The notes beneath the pieces are model-generated. The model worked only from the letters and a program-made list of their open reading frames with translations. It had not been told where the DNA came from and did no database searches. A DNA stretch of 64,000 nucleotides from NCBI RefSeq assembly GCF_003313505.1, contig NZ_QMHO01000008.1:1-64000 (forward strand), given 5' to 3'. Each line of letters opens with the position of its first letter. The stretch's first letter is position 1. Positions 17,140-26,067 of this stretch are shown piece after piece. The position numbers and the translations under genes were made by a program. This stretch comes from Pedobacter nanyangensis (GTDB lineage Bacteria; Bacteroidota; Bacteroidia; Sphingobacteriales; Sphingobacteriaceae).

Positions 17140-17664
17140 ATGTTAGAAAACCTTAAAAACATTAGCACGTTTATTTTTGATGTTGATGGCGTATTGACCA
17201 ATGGAACCGTGATAGCCACTGAAAACGGTGAACTGCTCCGCTCTTTCAATATCAAAGATGGCTACGCCCTACAGTTGGCGGCCAAAAAAGGTTACCATAT
17301 CTGCATCATTTCGGGAGGTAAAGGCCTTGCCATGAACAAGCGCTTTGAAAGTTTGGGCGTTGCCGATGTTTTTCTTGGTGTGAGCGATAAAGTAGAGATT
17401 TTCAACAACTACCTTCAACAAAAAGGAATTAGCCCCAACCAGGTACTGTACATGGGCGACGATATTCCCGATCTTGAAGTGATGAAACTTGTAGGTATCG
17501 CTACCTGCCCATCAGATGCCGTAGAAGAGATTAAGGCCGTTAGCCACTATATTTCTCCCCAAAAAGGTGGCGAAGCCGCTGTTAGAGACGTTATAGAAAA
17601 GGTACTTAAAGTGCAGCACAATTGGCACGGAAGTACGCCTTCCGCAGCAGAAGCCAGCAGATAG
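17140..17664 (+). CDS. kdsC: KDO-8-phosphate phosphatase (HAD, KdsC-like)
   Basis: Hydrolyses 3-deoxy-D-manno-octulosonate 8-phosphate in LPS core synthesis. A 174-aa C0-type HAD phosphatase: motif I FIFDVDGVLTNG, motif II IISGG, motif III/IV GDDIPDLEVM with the conserved lysine in SDKVEIF. FNIKDGYALQLAAKKGY is characteristic of KdsC. The lack of a cap domain fits the tetrameric KdsC class. It follows iscX by 76 nt; no separate promoter box is obvious. Confidence 0.9.
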   Translation: MLENLKNISTFIFDVDGVLTNGTVIATENGELLRSFNIKDGYALQLAAKKGYHICIISGGKGLAMNKRFESLGVADVFLGVSDKVEIFNNYLQQKGISPNQVLYMGDDIPDLEVMKLVGIATCPSDAVEEIKAVSHYISPQKGGEAAVRDVIEKVLKVQHNWHGSTPSAAEASR

Positions 17665-17870
17665 CAATCATTTTCGTATATAAAACCACGAAAAACCCTA
17701 TAAAACCTCCCTAACGCATTGCCCGGCAACAACCGTAATTATAAAACAATGCCTAAGCACGCCACCTACTCTTCCCTTAACATTTTTTAACACAATATCT
17801 TTTCAAGCAAATTAAACCTCTTGTTAGTTTTATGCTCCAAAGAAAAAACAAAAACAATAATTCTAAACAC

Positions 17871-18263
17871 ATGAAAAAATTGATGATGATTTGCGGGCTA
17901 TTATTTGGTATGGTAGCATTTGCACAGGCACAACAGGAAGGTGCAAGACCAGGTGGCCGCATGGGAATTAATCCGGAAGCCAGAGTTAAACAATTAGATG
18001 AAAAACTTAAGCTTTCCGATGACCAAAAAGCAAAGTTAACCACCCTTTTTACCGAGCAAACGGAAGCACAAAAAAAATTACGCGACGAAACAGCTGGCGA
18101 CAGAAAAGCGATGATGGAAAAAATGCAGAAAATGAGAGCCGACCTTGAAACCAAAATAAGCGCTGTACTAAACGATGAGCAAAAGAAAACCTACAAAGCC
18201 ATGGTTGAGGAGCAAAGAGCTGAAATGGAAAAAAGAATGAAAGAACGCCAAGGAGGCAATTAA
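17871..18263 (+). CDS. Spy/CpxP-like periplasmic protein
   Basis: 130 residues from the ATG at 17871, which places a standard signal peptide (MKKLMMICGLLFGMVAFAQA) at the start; the open frame extends 13 codons upstream but that part is not signal-like. The mature part is helical and charged, with LKLSDDQKAKLTTLFTEQ resembling the LTxxQ motif of Spy/CpxP and a Met/Lys/Glu-rich helix (MMEKMQKMRADLETKISAVLNDEQ). A periplasmic chaperone or stress sensor role is possible by analogy. A hairpin terminator follows directly. Confidence 0.7.
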   Translation: MKKLMMICGLLFGMVAFAQAQQEGARPGGRMGINPEARVKQLDEKLKLSDDQKAKLTTLFTEQTEAQKKLRDETAGDRKAMMEKMQKMRADLETKISAVLNDEQKKTYKAMVEEQRAEMEKRMKERQGGN

Positions 18264-18282
18264 TTTCAGTTTAACTAAAATA

Positions 18283-18312
18283 AACAAAGCGGCCCTGCGC
18301 CGCTTTTGTTGT
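18283..18312 (+). terminator. intrinsic terminator after the Spy-like gene
   Basis: AAAGCGGC, loop CCTGC, GCCGCTTTT then TGTTGTTT: a GC-rich stem with a T-rich tail 20 nt after the stop codon. Confidence 0.8.
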
Positions 18313-18329
18313 TTAATTCCTCAGAAATC

Positions 18330-18552
18330 CATACAACATTTATAAAAATTCATACAGAACCTGCAAAAGTTCATACAGAACTTGAAAAAATTCATGCAGA
18401 ATCTGAAAAAAATCGTATAAGATTTACAAAATGCTATACAGCAATCACAAAAATCTATACAACATTTGCAATATTTCATACAAAAAACAAAAAAAGTCAT
18501 ACAGAAATTTCAAGATATTATACAGAATTTACCAATTTCCATATAGAAAACA
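18330..18552 (+). repeat. 21-bp degenerate tandem repeat array, ten full units and a part
   Basis: Units start at exact 21-nt intervals: 18330, 18351, 18372, 18393, 18414, 18435, 18456, 18477, 18498, 18519 and a partial one at 18540. The consensus is roughly CATACAGAA, then TTTG-like, then AAAAATT; units 2 and 3 are most alike, units 5 and 8 most diverged. No unit contains an insertion or deletion, so the register holds across 223 nt. Read on the plus strand it is open and gives heptads such as IHTEPAK and VHTELEK, but a promoter box for maf lies further along the same frame and the only start is a TTG inside a terminator, so coding is doubtful. There are no spacers, which excludes CRISPR. 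Confidence 0.9.
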
Positions 18553-18700
18553 CCAGCTGTAGCGTATCAAACCAAAGCCCTAGCCTTAAACCTATGGCAC
18601 AAAGCGCTAACCGGCCAAAGGGCCGTACTAAATGCCAAATAGATAAGCAGCCTTGTACAATTGTTTATTTTATTTTTAAATTTGGCCAATAACTAAGCGC
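18553..18700 (+). promoter_or_regulatory. maf upstream region with promoter
   Basis: Contains TTG at 18653-18655, a 21-nt spacer and TAAATTTG at 18677-18684, ending 16 nt before the maf ATG. The rest of this stretch holds nothing I can name. Confidence 0.55.
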
Positions 18701-19276
18701 ATGTTTCAACCTACCAGTCCAATTATACTCGCTTCAAAATCGCCCCGCCGACAGGAACTCCTGCGCTTAATGGGCCTAAGTTTTTCCATCGAACTTAAAG
18801 ATGTTGACGAAAGCTTTCCTGCAAGCCTAAGTGCACCTGAAATTGCGGTTTTTATTGCCGAAAAAAAAGCAAAGGCATTTATTGGCGATGCCAACCATAT
18901 GGTAATTACCGCTGATACCATTGTGGCCATTAATGGTGAAATTTTGGGCAAACCCCAGCACCATGCCGAGGCCCAGGAAATGCTTGCCAAGCTATCAGGC
19001 AGTAGCCACGAGGTTTACACCGGCGTAAGTATCAGTTACCAGGGCAAAATCACTTCCTTTTACGATAAAACCACGGTGTTTTGCCGTGTACTAAAAAGCC
19101 AAGAAATTACCTACTATATTGATAACTACCAACCGTTTGACAAAGCGGGCAGTTATGGTATCCAAGATTGGTTTGGCCTTGCCGCAGTGCAAAGGATAGA
19201 AGGCTCCTACACCAACGTTATGGGCCTTCCTACCGAGAAACTATATGAACATTTGTGCAGGCTAGCTGGCTGCTGA
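18701..19276 (+). CDS. maf: Maf-like nucleoside triphosphate pyrophosphatase
   Basis: A 191-aa cytoplasmic enzyme that hydrolyses dTTP, UTP or modified NTPs to monophosphates (house-cleaning). Motifs: ILASKSPRRQELL at residues 10-22, DVDESFP, EKKAKAF, the metal/catalytic TADTIVAINGEILGKP, SGSSHEVYTGV, and the substrate-binding DKAGSYGIQDW with GSYTNVMGLP near the C-terminus. The length is usual for the family. DUF2520, kdsC-type and maf genes frequently sit together in Bacteroidota. It has its own promoter downstream of the tandem repeat array. Confidence 0.93.
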   Translation: MFQPTSPIILASKSPRRQELLRLMGLSFSIELKDVDESFPASLSAPEIAVFIAEKKAKAFIGDANHMVITADTIVAINGEILGKPQHHAEAQEMLAKLSGSSHEVYTGVSISYQGKITSFYDKTTVFCRVLKSQEITYYIDNYQPFDKAGSYGIQDWFGLAAVQRIEGSYTNVMGLPTEKLYEHLCRLAGC

Positions 19277-19286
19277 CAAAAAGATG

Positions 19287-19334
19287 ATGGGCAAAAGACG
19301 ACAGTGCTTAAAACGACCGTCACCTTTTGCCCAT
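19287..19334. terminator. inverted repeat between the converging maf and efflux genes
   Basis: ATGGGCAAAAG (19287-19297) and CTTTTGCCCAT (19324-19334) are an 11-bp perfect inverted repeat in the gap between two converging genes. It lacks a T run, so its action as a terminator is only a guess. Confidence 0.45.
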
Positions 19335-19369
19335 TCCTACCAGCTCCTGGCCACTAATTCCTAGCTCCT

Positions 19370-20641
19370 CTAATGCTCATGCCCACCGGTATTACTGAGC
19401 TTGGCGTTCACAAAAAAGGCTCCTTTTACCACTATGGAGGCATTTGGAGGAATTTCGTTGATAAAAGTTACGGCAGTATATCCCATATCAGACACCCCTT
19501 TAATTATCTCTACCCTTTCAAAATTCAAACTGCCCTTGCTTTCCTTTTTGGGTTGTCCTTCCTTTTCATCATGCTCATGGCCCTCCGCTTCTTGGTGGCT
19601 TTCGGCAACTTCGGCTGTTTTCAAGAACACGTAGTACTTCCCATCGGCAGCCACAATGGCCTCATTGGGTACCGCAGGAGTCATCACATGGTTAAGGCTT
19701 ACTAAGCCGGTAATGTTCATCCCATCAATAAGTCCCTTTTTGTTACCATTTACCCTACAATGTACGGCAATGGTTTTGCTATCATTTTCAAACGAAGATC
19801 CTATACTGAACACTGTAGCATCATACTCGGCAGTGGGGTTGTTGGTAAGCGTAAAATGGATGGTTTGCCCTACTTTCACCAAGGGCAAGTCCTTTTCAAA
19901 CACATGAAGATCCAAATGCAGCGAGCTATTGTCCACCACTTCTATTACCGGCGACGATACATCCACGTAACTTCCAATTTTGGCAAACACATTGCTTACC
20001 GTGCCACTTAACGGACTGGCAACCACCAATGCCGATTTTAAATTGCCATTATTTACCAGGTTTGGATTAATGCCCATCAGCGTTAGCTGCTGGTACAATG
20101 ACGCCCTACGGGTACGCAAGGTATTAAGCTCCGTAGTTGCATTTTCTAGGTTTTTGCCCGTACCGGCATTACCTTGGTTCAAAACCTTTTGCCGCTGTAG
20201 CTCCTGCTCGGCAAGCATAATTTTGCTGGCAATGGTTAAATATTCTTCCTGCAACTGTATAAACTGCGGATTTGTAATGGTGGCAATAACCTGCCCCTTT
20301 TTCACATAATCTCCTATTTGTACCTGAAGTGATTTAACCACTCCCCCATAAAGCGAAGTGGCATTGGCTTTATTATTATTGGGTACGCTTAATATTCCGT
20401 TGGCCCTAATGGTAGCCGTAAGCTCCTTATGTTCAACGGGCGCCCATCTTATTCCCACGGTTTCTATCTGTTCTTGCGTGAGCGTGGCAATACGGGTATT
20501 TTCCGCATGGTGAGCATGGCTTTCTACGGCCTGGCCACCTTCCCTTTGGGTACTATCTGTAGGTTTGCCACCATTGCAGGCCATAAATACGCCCGCGGTT
20601 GCAAGGGCTATCCAAAATTGTTTATTGATGCTGAATTTCAT
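19370..20641 (-). CDS. czcB: RND efflux periplasmic adaptor (CzcB/CusB-like), lipoprotein
   Basis: Membrane fusion protein linking the inner-membrane pump to the outer-membrane channel. 423 residues. The N-terminus ends in a lipobox-like VFMAC, so it is probably lipid-anchored. The HlyD-type biotinyl-lipoyl halves are visible (VKSLQVQIGDYVKKGQVIATITNPQ; LVVASPLSGTVSNVFAKIGSYVDVSSPVIEVVDNSSL), separated by a coiled-coil hairpin. Two His/Glu-rich patches (ESHAHHAENT near the start and SHQEAEGHEHDEKEG near residue 350) may bind metal. It is the last gene of the efflux operon, 9 nt after the channel gene. Confidence 0.88.
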   Translation of the reverse strand: MKFSINKQFWIALATAGVFMACNGGKPTDSTQREGGQAVESHAHHAENTRIATLTQEQIETVGIRWAPVEHKELTATIRANGILSVPNNNKANATSLYGGVVKSLQVQIGDYVKKGQVIATITNPQFIQLQEEYLTIASKIMLAEQELQRQKVLNQGNAGTGKNLENATTELNTLRTRRASLYQQLTLMGINPNLVNNGNLKSALVVASPLSGTVSNVFAKIGSYVDVSSPVIEVVDNSSLHLDLHVFEKDLPLVKVGQTIHFTLTNNPTAEYDATVFSIGSSFENDSKTIAVHCRVNGNKKGLIDGMNITGLVSLNHVMTPAVPNEAIVAADGKYYVFLKTAEVAESHQEAEGHEHDEKEGQPKKESKGSLNFERVEIIKGVSDMGYTAVTFINEIPPNASIVVKGAFFVNAKLSNTGGHEH

Positions 20642-20650
20642 GATGTTTTC

Positions 20651-21934
20651 TTATTGATTGATGATTGCATAGATATTGATGACAGATTGGTTTACCTGCT
20701 GGATACTTTTGAGATAGTTCAGCTGGATATCGGTTGCGGTTTGCAGGGCGTACAGATATTCCAGATAACTGGCATCGCCGGTTTTGTAGCCCAACTGTGC
20801 CGCAGCCAATATCTCTTTGGCATTTGGCAGGGCATCATTCACAAAATACTGGTATTGTTTCATGTCCTGCTGATATTGCAGCAGCGCATTCTGCATTTGC
20901 GCCATCAAATTTTTTTGCTGCTGCTGTGCATTGGCTTCTGCAGCCTGCTGGCTATAATCCAGGGAACGAACCCGGGCCTTATTGGCCCCAAAAGTTAGCG
21001 GAATGGCCAAACCAATATTTACCGAACTGAACCTGTTGCCTGCACCAAAATACGTTTCGGTACCGTTTACGGTTTGAAAGCCAATTAATGACTGGTTCAC
21101 GTAGCCCAGGGTAATATCAGGCAGGCCTTGCGATTTTTCGACCTTTTTGCTTCGTGCCGCAATTAACGCCTGCTGATAAAAGGACTGTACCGCCGGATGA
21201 CTGGCCACGGCGGCACTGTCCAACAGTTGGTTAATTTGCAAGGGTACAAAAGCATTTGGTCCAAGCAGTTCAAAATCTTCCTTGGTATTTAACAAAGCAG
21301 CCAAGCTGGTATGCGCACTGGCCAGATATACCTCGTTTTGTTTTAACAGCAAATTAATTTCTCCCTGCTTGGCCTGGGCAGTACTTACATCTACCTTTTT
21401 GGTATCCCCTGTTTTATACCTTAACCGAGCAATCCTGATAAAGTCCGTGTAAAGACTATCCAGCTGTTTCAGTTGCTGGTGGTTGTGCCGCAGGTAAAGG
21501 ATCTGGTAATAATAACTGCGCACCTGGCTTTTTAGCTCTAGTACGGTAAGCTCCCTTTGCAATTGCTTGCCCTTAATTTCGGCATTGATAAGCTGCTTCC
21601 TGGCGCCAAACAAAGTTGGGAACGGTATCGTTTGTGACACCTGGTACGATTGGTCAAAGTGGGTACTGTTGTACTGTCCCAGTTGGGCGTTCAAATCAAG
21701 CTTGGGCAGTTCGCTGGCGGTTTTCATCAATGATTGGCTGGCCTTAATGTCCAAATTGCTTGCCTTAAGGTTTAAATTACCGTTAAGGGCCATTTGTATG
21801 GCTTGGTCAATGCTCAGCTGCATTTTGTTTTGGGCATGGGCCCCAAGGCTAAATATCAGCAGCACCAACAAACTGGGTAGTTGAAATAACGGTGAATATG
21901 TGCCCGTTGTGCTGTTTCTTAAAATCTCTTTCAT
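20651..21934 (-). CDS. czcC: TolC-family outer-membrane efflux channel (CzcC/CusC-like)
   Basis: A 427-aa outer-membrane factor: signal peptide (residues about 15-34, ending GAHAQ), then two TolC repeats of alternating helices and strands. LSIDQAIQMALNGNLNLKASNLDIKASQSL is the canonical first OEP helix, and a similar AQAKQGEINLLLKQNEVYLASAHTSLAALLN pattern precedes the second half. The long Gln-rich helix (AEANAQQQQKNLMAQMQNALLQYQQDMKQY) belongs to the periplasmic tunnel. It lies between the pump and the adaptor genes in the same orientation, 34 nt after the pump. Confidence 0.88.
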   Translation of the reverse strand: MKEILRNSTTGTYSPLFQLPSLLVLLIFSLGAHAQNKMQLSIDQAIQMALNGNLNLKASNLDIKASQSLMKTASELPKLDLNAQLGQYNSTHFDQSYQVSQTIPFPTLFGARKQLINAEIKGKQLQRELTVLELKSQVRSYYYQILYLRHNHQQLKQLDSLYTDFIRIARLRYKTGDTKKVDVSTAQAKQGEINLLLKQNEVYLASAHTSLAALLNTKEDFELLGPNAFVPLQINQLLDSAAVASHPAVQSFYQQALIAARSKKVEKSQGLPDITLGYVNQSLIGFQTVNGTETYFGAGNRFSSVNIGLAIPLTFGANKARVRSLDYSQQAAEANAQQQQKNLMAQMQNALLQYQQDMKQYQYFVNDALPNAKEILAAAQLGYKTGDASYLEYLYALQTATDIQLNYLKSIQQVNQSVINIYAIINQ

Positions 21935-21968
21935 GATAAATATTTTGATGTTTTTAATCGTGTAGGGC

Positions 21969-24900
21969 TCAATTATCCTGCTTTCTTTTGTTAAAAATCA
22001 TATACAGCAAGGGCAACACAAACAAGGTGAGGAAAGTGGCCGTAACCAAGCCGCCTATTACCACGGTAGCCAAAGGTTTTTGCACCTCGGCTCCGGCACT
22101 GGTACTTAAAGCCATTGGCAAAAAGCCCAAGCTGGCCACGGTGGCGGTCATAAGTACGGGACGCAAACGTATTTTAGTGCCTTCCAACACCCTTTGGAGC
22201 GTATTGCTCCAACCTTCTTTTTGCAATTGGTTAAAGGTGCCAACCATTACAATGCCATTAAGTACCGCAACCCCAAAGAGCGCAATAAAGCCTATGCCCG
22301 CACTAATGCTAAAGGGCATGCCTCGAAACATTAAGGCCAATACCCCGCCAATGGCACTCATGGGAATGGCCGTAAATATCAGGGCCGCCTGTTTAAAGGA
22401 ATGGAAAGTAAAATAAAGGAGTACAAAAATGAGCAGCAGCGATACAGGAACGGCAATCAATAATCTATTGTTCGCCTCCTGCAGATTTTCAAACTGTCCG
22501 CCATAGGTAAAATAATAACCCGTTGGTAGTTTTATTTGCTGGTTCAGCTTTTGCTGGATATCCTGTACTACGCTCTGTACATCCCTGCCTGATACATTAA
22601 AACCGATTACAATTCTGCGCTTGCCCGCCTCGCGGCTAATTTGGGCAGGGCCTAACTTGTATCCAATGGTTGCCACTTGCGACAAGGGGATTTGATTTCC
22701 CTTTGCGGTGGCAATCATCAAATTGCTAACATCGTCTATATCGCCGCGGTGTGCGCTGTCCAAACGTACTACCAAATCAAAACGGCGTTCATTCTCGTAC
22801 ACCACTCCCGCACGCTTACCAGCAAAAGCGGCACTCAATACATCGTTCACTTCCTCCACGTTGAGGCCATAATTGGCCATCCTTGTCCGGTCGTAAGTAA
22901 CATTTATTTGCGGCAAGCCACTTACCTGTTCCACCTGAGGTGATGTAGCCCCCTCCACCTTTTGTATTACTTTGCTCACTTGGTTGGCGTAAACTGAAAG
23001 TGTATCAAGGTTTTCGCCAAATATTTTTACGGCAACATCTTGCCTTATGCCCGTCATCAATTCATTAAAGCGCATTTGTATCGGTTGGTTCTTCTCAAAA
23101 AACACCCCGGGTATAGCATCCAGTTTTTCCATAATAGCATCAGCCAGTTCTTCGTAGCTCCTATCGCTTTTCCAGTCTTCCCTGGGCTTCAGCAAAATCA
23201 TCAAGTCGCTGGCTTCGGGCGGCATGGGATCGGTAGGCACTTCGGCGGCTCCCGTTTTCCCCACTACCATCCTCACTTCATCAAACTGTTTGATAATGCG
23301 GGACGCCTGCATGGAAGTTTCGATACTTTGGCTCAACGAACTGCCCTGCGGCAAAATACAATGGAAAGCAAAATCCCCTTCCTGTAACTGCGGAATAAAC
23401 TCGCCACCCATATTTTTGAACAGCAATAAACAAAAGGCAAAAACGGCTATCGTAGCCCCTACCAACCAGTATTTAATGCCAATGGCTTTTTGTAGCAAAG
23501 GCTGATATTTGCCTTGCAGCCAGTTCATCATCCTATCGGAAATGGTTACCTTGTGCGATACCTTTTTAGAAAGGAACAGGGCGCACATCATGGGAATATA
23601 GGTAAGCGACAGCAACAGCGCACCAAAAATGGCAAAGCTTACGGCTTGCGCCATAGGGCGAAACATTTTCCCTTCAATACCTACCAAAGTGAGGATAGGA
23701 ATATATACCATCAGAATGATGATTTCGCCAAATGCGGCACTGCTGCGAATTTTGGAGGCCGATTCGAAAACCTCGTGGTCCATTTCCTGTTGGGTAAGCT
23801 TGTTCACCGATTTACGCAGTCCCAAATGATGCAGGGTGGCCTCCACAATAATTACGGCTCCATCTACTATCAGCCCAAAATCAATGGCTCCCAAGCTCAT
23901 CAGGTTGGCACTTACCCCAAATACGTTCATGAGCCCTAGGGCAAATAACATGGAAAGCGGAATGGCCGATGCTACGATAAGGCCCGCCCTTAAATTGCCC
24001 AGAAAAAGCACCAGCACAAAAATCACGATGAGCGCACCTTCGATAAGGTTTTTCTCGACGGTGCTAATGGCACGGTCCACCAAATCTGTTCGGTCAAGAT
24101 AAGGCTCAACCACCACGTCCGGTGGCAACGATTTTTGGATAACCGGCAGTTTCTCCTTGATCCGTTTTACTACTTCATTGCTATTTTCGCCCTTCAGCAT
24201 CATCACAACACCGCCTACAGCATCCACTTGGCCATTGTAGGTTATGGCCCCATATCTGATGGCATGCCCAAAGCGCACTTCGGCCACATCTTTAATAAAA
24301 ATAGGAACGTTGCCCGTTTTGTTCTTTACGCTGATATTCCTTACATCGTCCAGCGAAGTGGCTAAACCAATGCCCCTGATAAAATAGGCGTTGGGCTTTT
24401 TATCGATATAGGCTCCGCCCGTATTTTGGTTATTTTTTTCGAGGGCGTTAAACACTTCGGTTATCCCAATGCCCATGGCCCGCAAACGGTTCGGGTTAAC
24501 GGCTACTTCATATTGTTTCAGTTCGCCGCCAAAGCTGTTCACCTCGGCAATACCTTTGGTGCCGTACAGTTGACGGGCCACAATCCAATCCTGCATGGTA
24601 CGCAGGTCTTTGGCATTGTATTGATGTTCACTTCCCTTTTTAGGGTGTATGATGTATTGGTACACTTCTCCCAATCCGGTACTTACGGGAGCAAGTTCAG
24701 GCGTACCAATTCCCTTAGGTATCTTTTCTTCGGCTTCTTTCAATTTTTCGTTGATAAGCTGCCTGGCAAAATAAATGTCTACTTCGTCCTTAAACACCAC
24801 GGTAATTACAGAAAGTCCAAACCTTGATATGCTTCGGGTTTCTAGCAGGCCAGGAATATTGGCAATGCCCTGTTCAATAGGAAAAGTTACCAACTGCTCC

Positions 24901-25082
24901 ACTTCCTGCCCCGCCAAGGTAGGGCAAACGGTAATAATCTGTACCTGGTTGTTGGTAATATCAGGCACGGCATCAATAGGTAGCTTGGTGGCGCTCCATA
25001 CGCCCCAAACCATTAGCAACAGGGTCATTGCACCAATAACCAACTTGTTTTTTATGCTAAATTTTATAATACTGTCTAACAC
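21969..25082 (-). CDS. czcA: CzcA-type heavy-metal RND efflux pump
   Basis: Proton-driven inner-membrane pump of the HME-RND family, 1037 aa from the GTG at 25082 (VLDSIIKFSIKNKLVIG...), the usual beginning of these proteins. The frame stays open 23 codons further to a GTG at 25151, but that extension (MLNYLRLPLKRGYQ...) does not resemble the family. Twelve membrane helices and two large periplasmic loops are evident. The TM4 signature is DFGLIVDGAVIIVEA, the DFGX3DG form found in divalent-cation pumps (Zn, Co, Cd, Ni), not the AIGX3DA form of Cu/Ag pumps. So I name it czcA rather than cusA; actual substrates are unproven. Confidence 0.9.
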   Translation of the reverse strand: MLDSIIKFSIKNKLVIGAMTLLLMVWGVWSATKLPIDAVPDITNNQVQIITVCPTLAGQEVEQLVTFPIEQGIANIPGLLETRSISRFGLSVITVVFKDEVDIYFARQLINEKLKEAEEKIPKGIGTPELAPVSTGLGEVYQYIIHPKKGSEHQYNAKDLRTMQDWIVARQLYGTKGIAEVNSFGGELKQYEVAVNPNRLRAMGIGITEVFNALEKNNQNTGGAYIDKKPNAYFIRGIGLATSLDDVRNISVKNKTGNVPIFIKDVAEVRFGHAIRYGAITYNGQVDAVGGVVMMLKGENSNEVVKRIKEKLPVIQKSLPPDVVVEPYLDRTDLVDRAISTVEKNLIEGALIVIFVLVLFLGNLRAGLIVASAIPLSMLFALGLMNVFGVSANLMSLGAIDFGLIVDGAVIIVEATLHHLGLRKSVNKLTQQEMDHEVFESASKIRSSAAFGEIIILMVYIPILTLVGIEGKMFRPMAQAVSFAIFGALLLSLTYIPMMCALFLSKKVSHKVTISDRMMNWLQGKYQPLLQKAIGIKYWLVGATIAVFAFCLLLFKNMGGEFIPQLQEGDFAFHCILPQGSSLSQSIETSMQASRIIKQFDEVRMVVGKTGAAEVPTDPMPPEASDLMILLKPREDWKSDRSYEELADAIMEKLDAIPGVFFEKNQPIQMRFNELMTGIRQDVAVKIFGENLDTLSVYANQVSKVIQKVEGATSPQVEQVSGLPQINVTYDRTRMANYGLNVEEVNDVLSAAFAGKRAGVVYENERRFDLVVRLDSAHRGDIDDVSNLMIATAKGNQIPLSQVATIGYKLGPAQISREAGKRRIVIGFNVSGRDVQSVVQDIQQKLNQQIKLPTGYYFTYGGQFENLQEANNRLLIAVPVSLLLIFVLLYFTFHSFKQAALIFTAIPMSAIGGVLALMFRGMPFSISAGIGFIALFGVAVLNGIVMVGTFNQLQKEGWSNTLQRVLEGTKIRLRPVLMTATVASLGFLPMALSTSAGAEVQKPLATVVIGGLVTATFLTLFVLPLLYMIFNKRKQDN

Positions 25083-25296
25083 GGTAATGTGGTTAATTTT
25101 TTTAATAGATTGGTAGCCCCTTTTAAGCGGCAACCTTAAATAATTAAGCACCAGTTAGCACTAATTGAAACGATTTAAGCAGATTGTTTGGGCAGCAACA
25201 GCCACAAACGCAGGGATATACCTTGCCTTAGGGCCATACCAAACCAAAAGCTTTTGCCTAGGCTGTTTCAACCAGCAACATGGTGATCTAAAAAAA

Positions 25297-25623
25297 TTAA
25301 GCGGTAAGTTTTGGAGGGTTCCAAATGTTTCCGTAGTAGTTGGAAACTAACTGGTGGTGATGTAAAGCAAGGTTCTTTTCTGCAAAGATTGCTTTAGGTT
25401 GCGCAATCTCTATTAATTTAAAATCAAACGAAGCAAGACTTACGCTGCAACAGCTGCAGTAGCAGAAAGGAGCACACTTATCGTCCTTGTCTTTCTCGTG
25501 GTTGTGAGCTTTTACGGTCTCCATTTTTGGCCCATCATCTTTACATTGGTTACCGACATCGCTACAGGGCAACGAAGCAAGTCCCAACAAATAAAAGGCC
25601 CATATGAAAAGTAACCATTTCAT
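25297..25623 (-). CDS. small Cys/His-rich secreted protein (DUF6660-like)
   Basis: 108 residues: signal peptide (MKWLLFIWAFYLLGLASLPC, where the final Cys could be a lipoprotein site), then a charged linker (KAHNHEKDKDDK), a cysteine cluster (KCAPFCYCSCCSV) and a C-terminal part with HHHQ. Proteins of this size and Cys/His pattern are common just upstream of czc/cus efflux genes in Bacteroidota (annotated DUF6660). A periplasmic metal-binding or sensing role would fit but is inference. It is in the same orientation as, and 214 nt before, the czcA start. Confidence 0.75.
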   Translation of the reverse strand: MKWLLFIWAFYLLGLASLPCSDVGNQCKDDGPKMETVKAHNHEKDKDDKCAPFCYCSCCSVSLASFDFKLIEIAQPKAIFAEKNLALHHHQLVSNYYGNIWNPPKLTA

Positions 25624-25645
25624 TACAATCCAAATATAGATTATT

Positions 25646-26050
25646 TTATGCGTTTAGTGATTCTTTTTTGACACTGAAAAGTAAAAGTACGGTACCGATA
25701 GCCAAAATAATCCATCCCCATTGGAAATGGATGGCCTTGCCCAAAATGTTATCGGCAAACTTAAGCCCAAAATAATGGGTTGATTTAAAATATACGGCTG
25801 CCGCCATTAAAAGCACCCAAACAAATATCAACCTGCTGAGCAGCCTAAAAGCTTTTAACTGCCTTACAAAAAAACATAAGGCCGTTAATGCAATAAGCGA
25901 ATAGGTGATTAAAAAAAGACGGATATCTGTTTTATATAGGCCCCAGTTTACCCATTCGAAGATAATTTTAACCTGTAACATTGGGCAAAACCCCGCTACA
26001 AATACTAAAACTAGCCCTAAAAGCGCCATTGGTTTATTTACAATTAGCAT
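25646..26050 (-). CDS. four-helix membrane protein of unknown function
   Basis: 134 aa with four hydrophobic stretches (PMALLGLVLVFVAGFCPML, LFLITYSLIALTALCFFV, LLSRLIFVWVLLMAAAVYF, FQWGWIILAIGTVLLLFSV) and little between them. I recognise no family. It lies between the hybrid histidine kinase (17 nt downstream of its stop) and the Cys-rich protein (22 nt upstream), all on the minus strand, so it is probably part of the same transcript and may serve sensing or metal resistance; that is inference from position only. Confidence 0.7.
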   Translation of the reverse strand: MLIVNKPMALLGLVLVFVAGFCPMLQVKIIFEWVNWGLYKTDIRLFLITYSLIALTALCFFVRQLKAFRLLSRLIFVWVLLMAAAVYFKSTHYFGLKFADNILGKAIHFQWGWIILAIGTVLLLFSVKKESLNA

Positions 26051-26067
26051 AACATGTATTTAGGCTG

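Noticed and set aside
18330-18552. CRISPR-like array
   Set aside because: Units are directly adjacent with no spacers and no cas genes are present.
18306-18692. A 128-codon open frame over the tandem repeats
   Set aside because: Its only start is a TTG inside the preceding terminator, the frame is open because the repeat unit is a multiple of three, and the maf promoter lies in its last part. Kept as a repeat, not as a gene.
20429-20998. 189-codon frame across the adaptor and channel genes on the other strand
   Set aside because: Antisense to two clearly coding genes; the translation has no family features.
21969-25082. Naming the RND pump CusA (copper/silver)
   Set aside because: The TM4 motif is DFGX3DG, associated with divalent-cation pumps, not AIGX3DA of copper/silver pumps.
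25165-25350. 61-codon frame between czcA and the Cys-rich gene
   Set aside because: No family resemblance and it overlaps the 3' end of the Cys-rich gene on the other strand.
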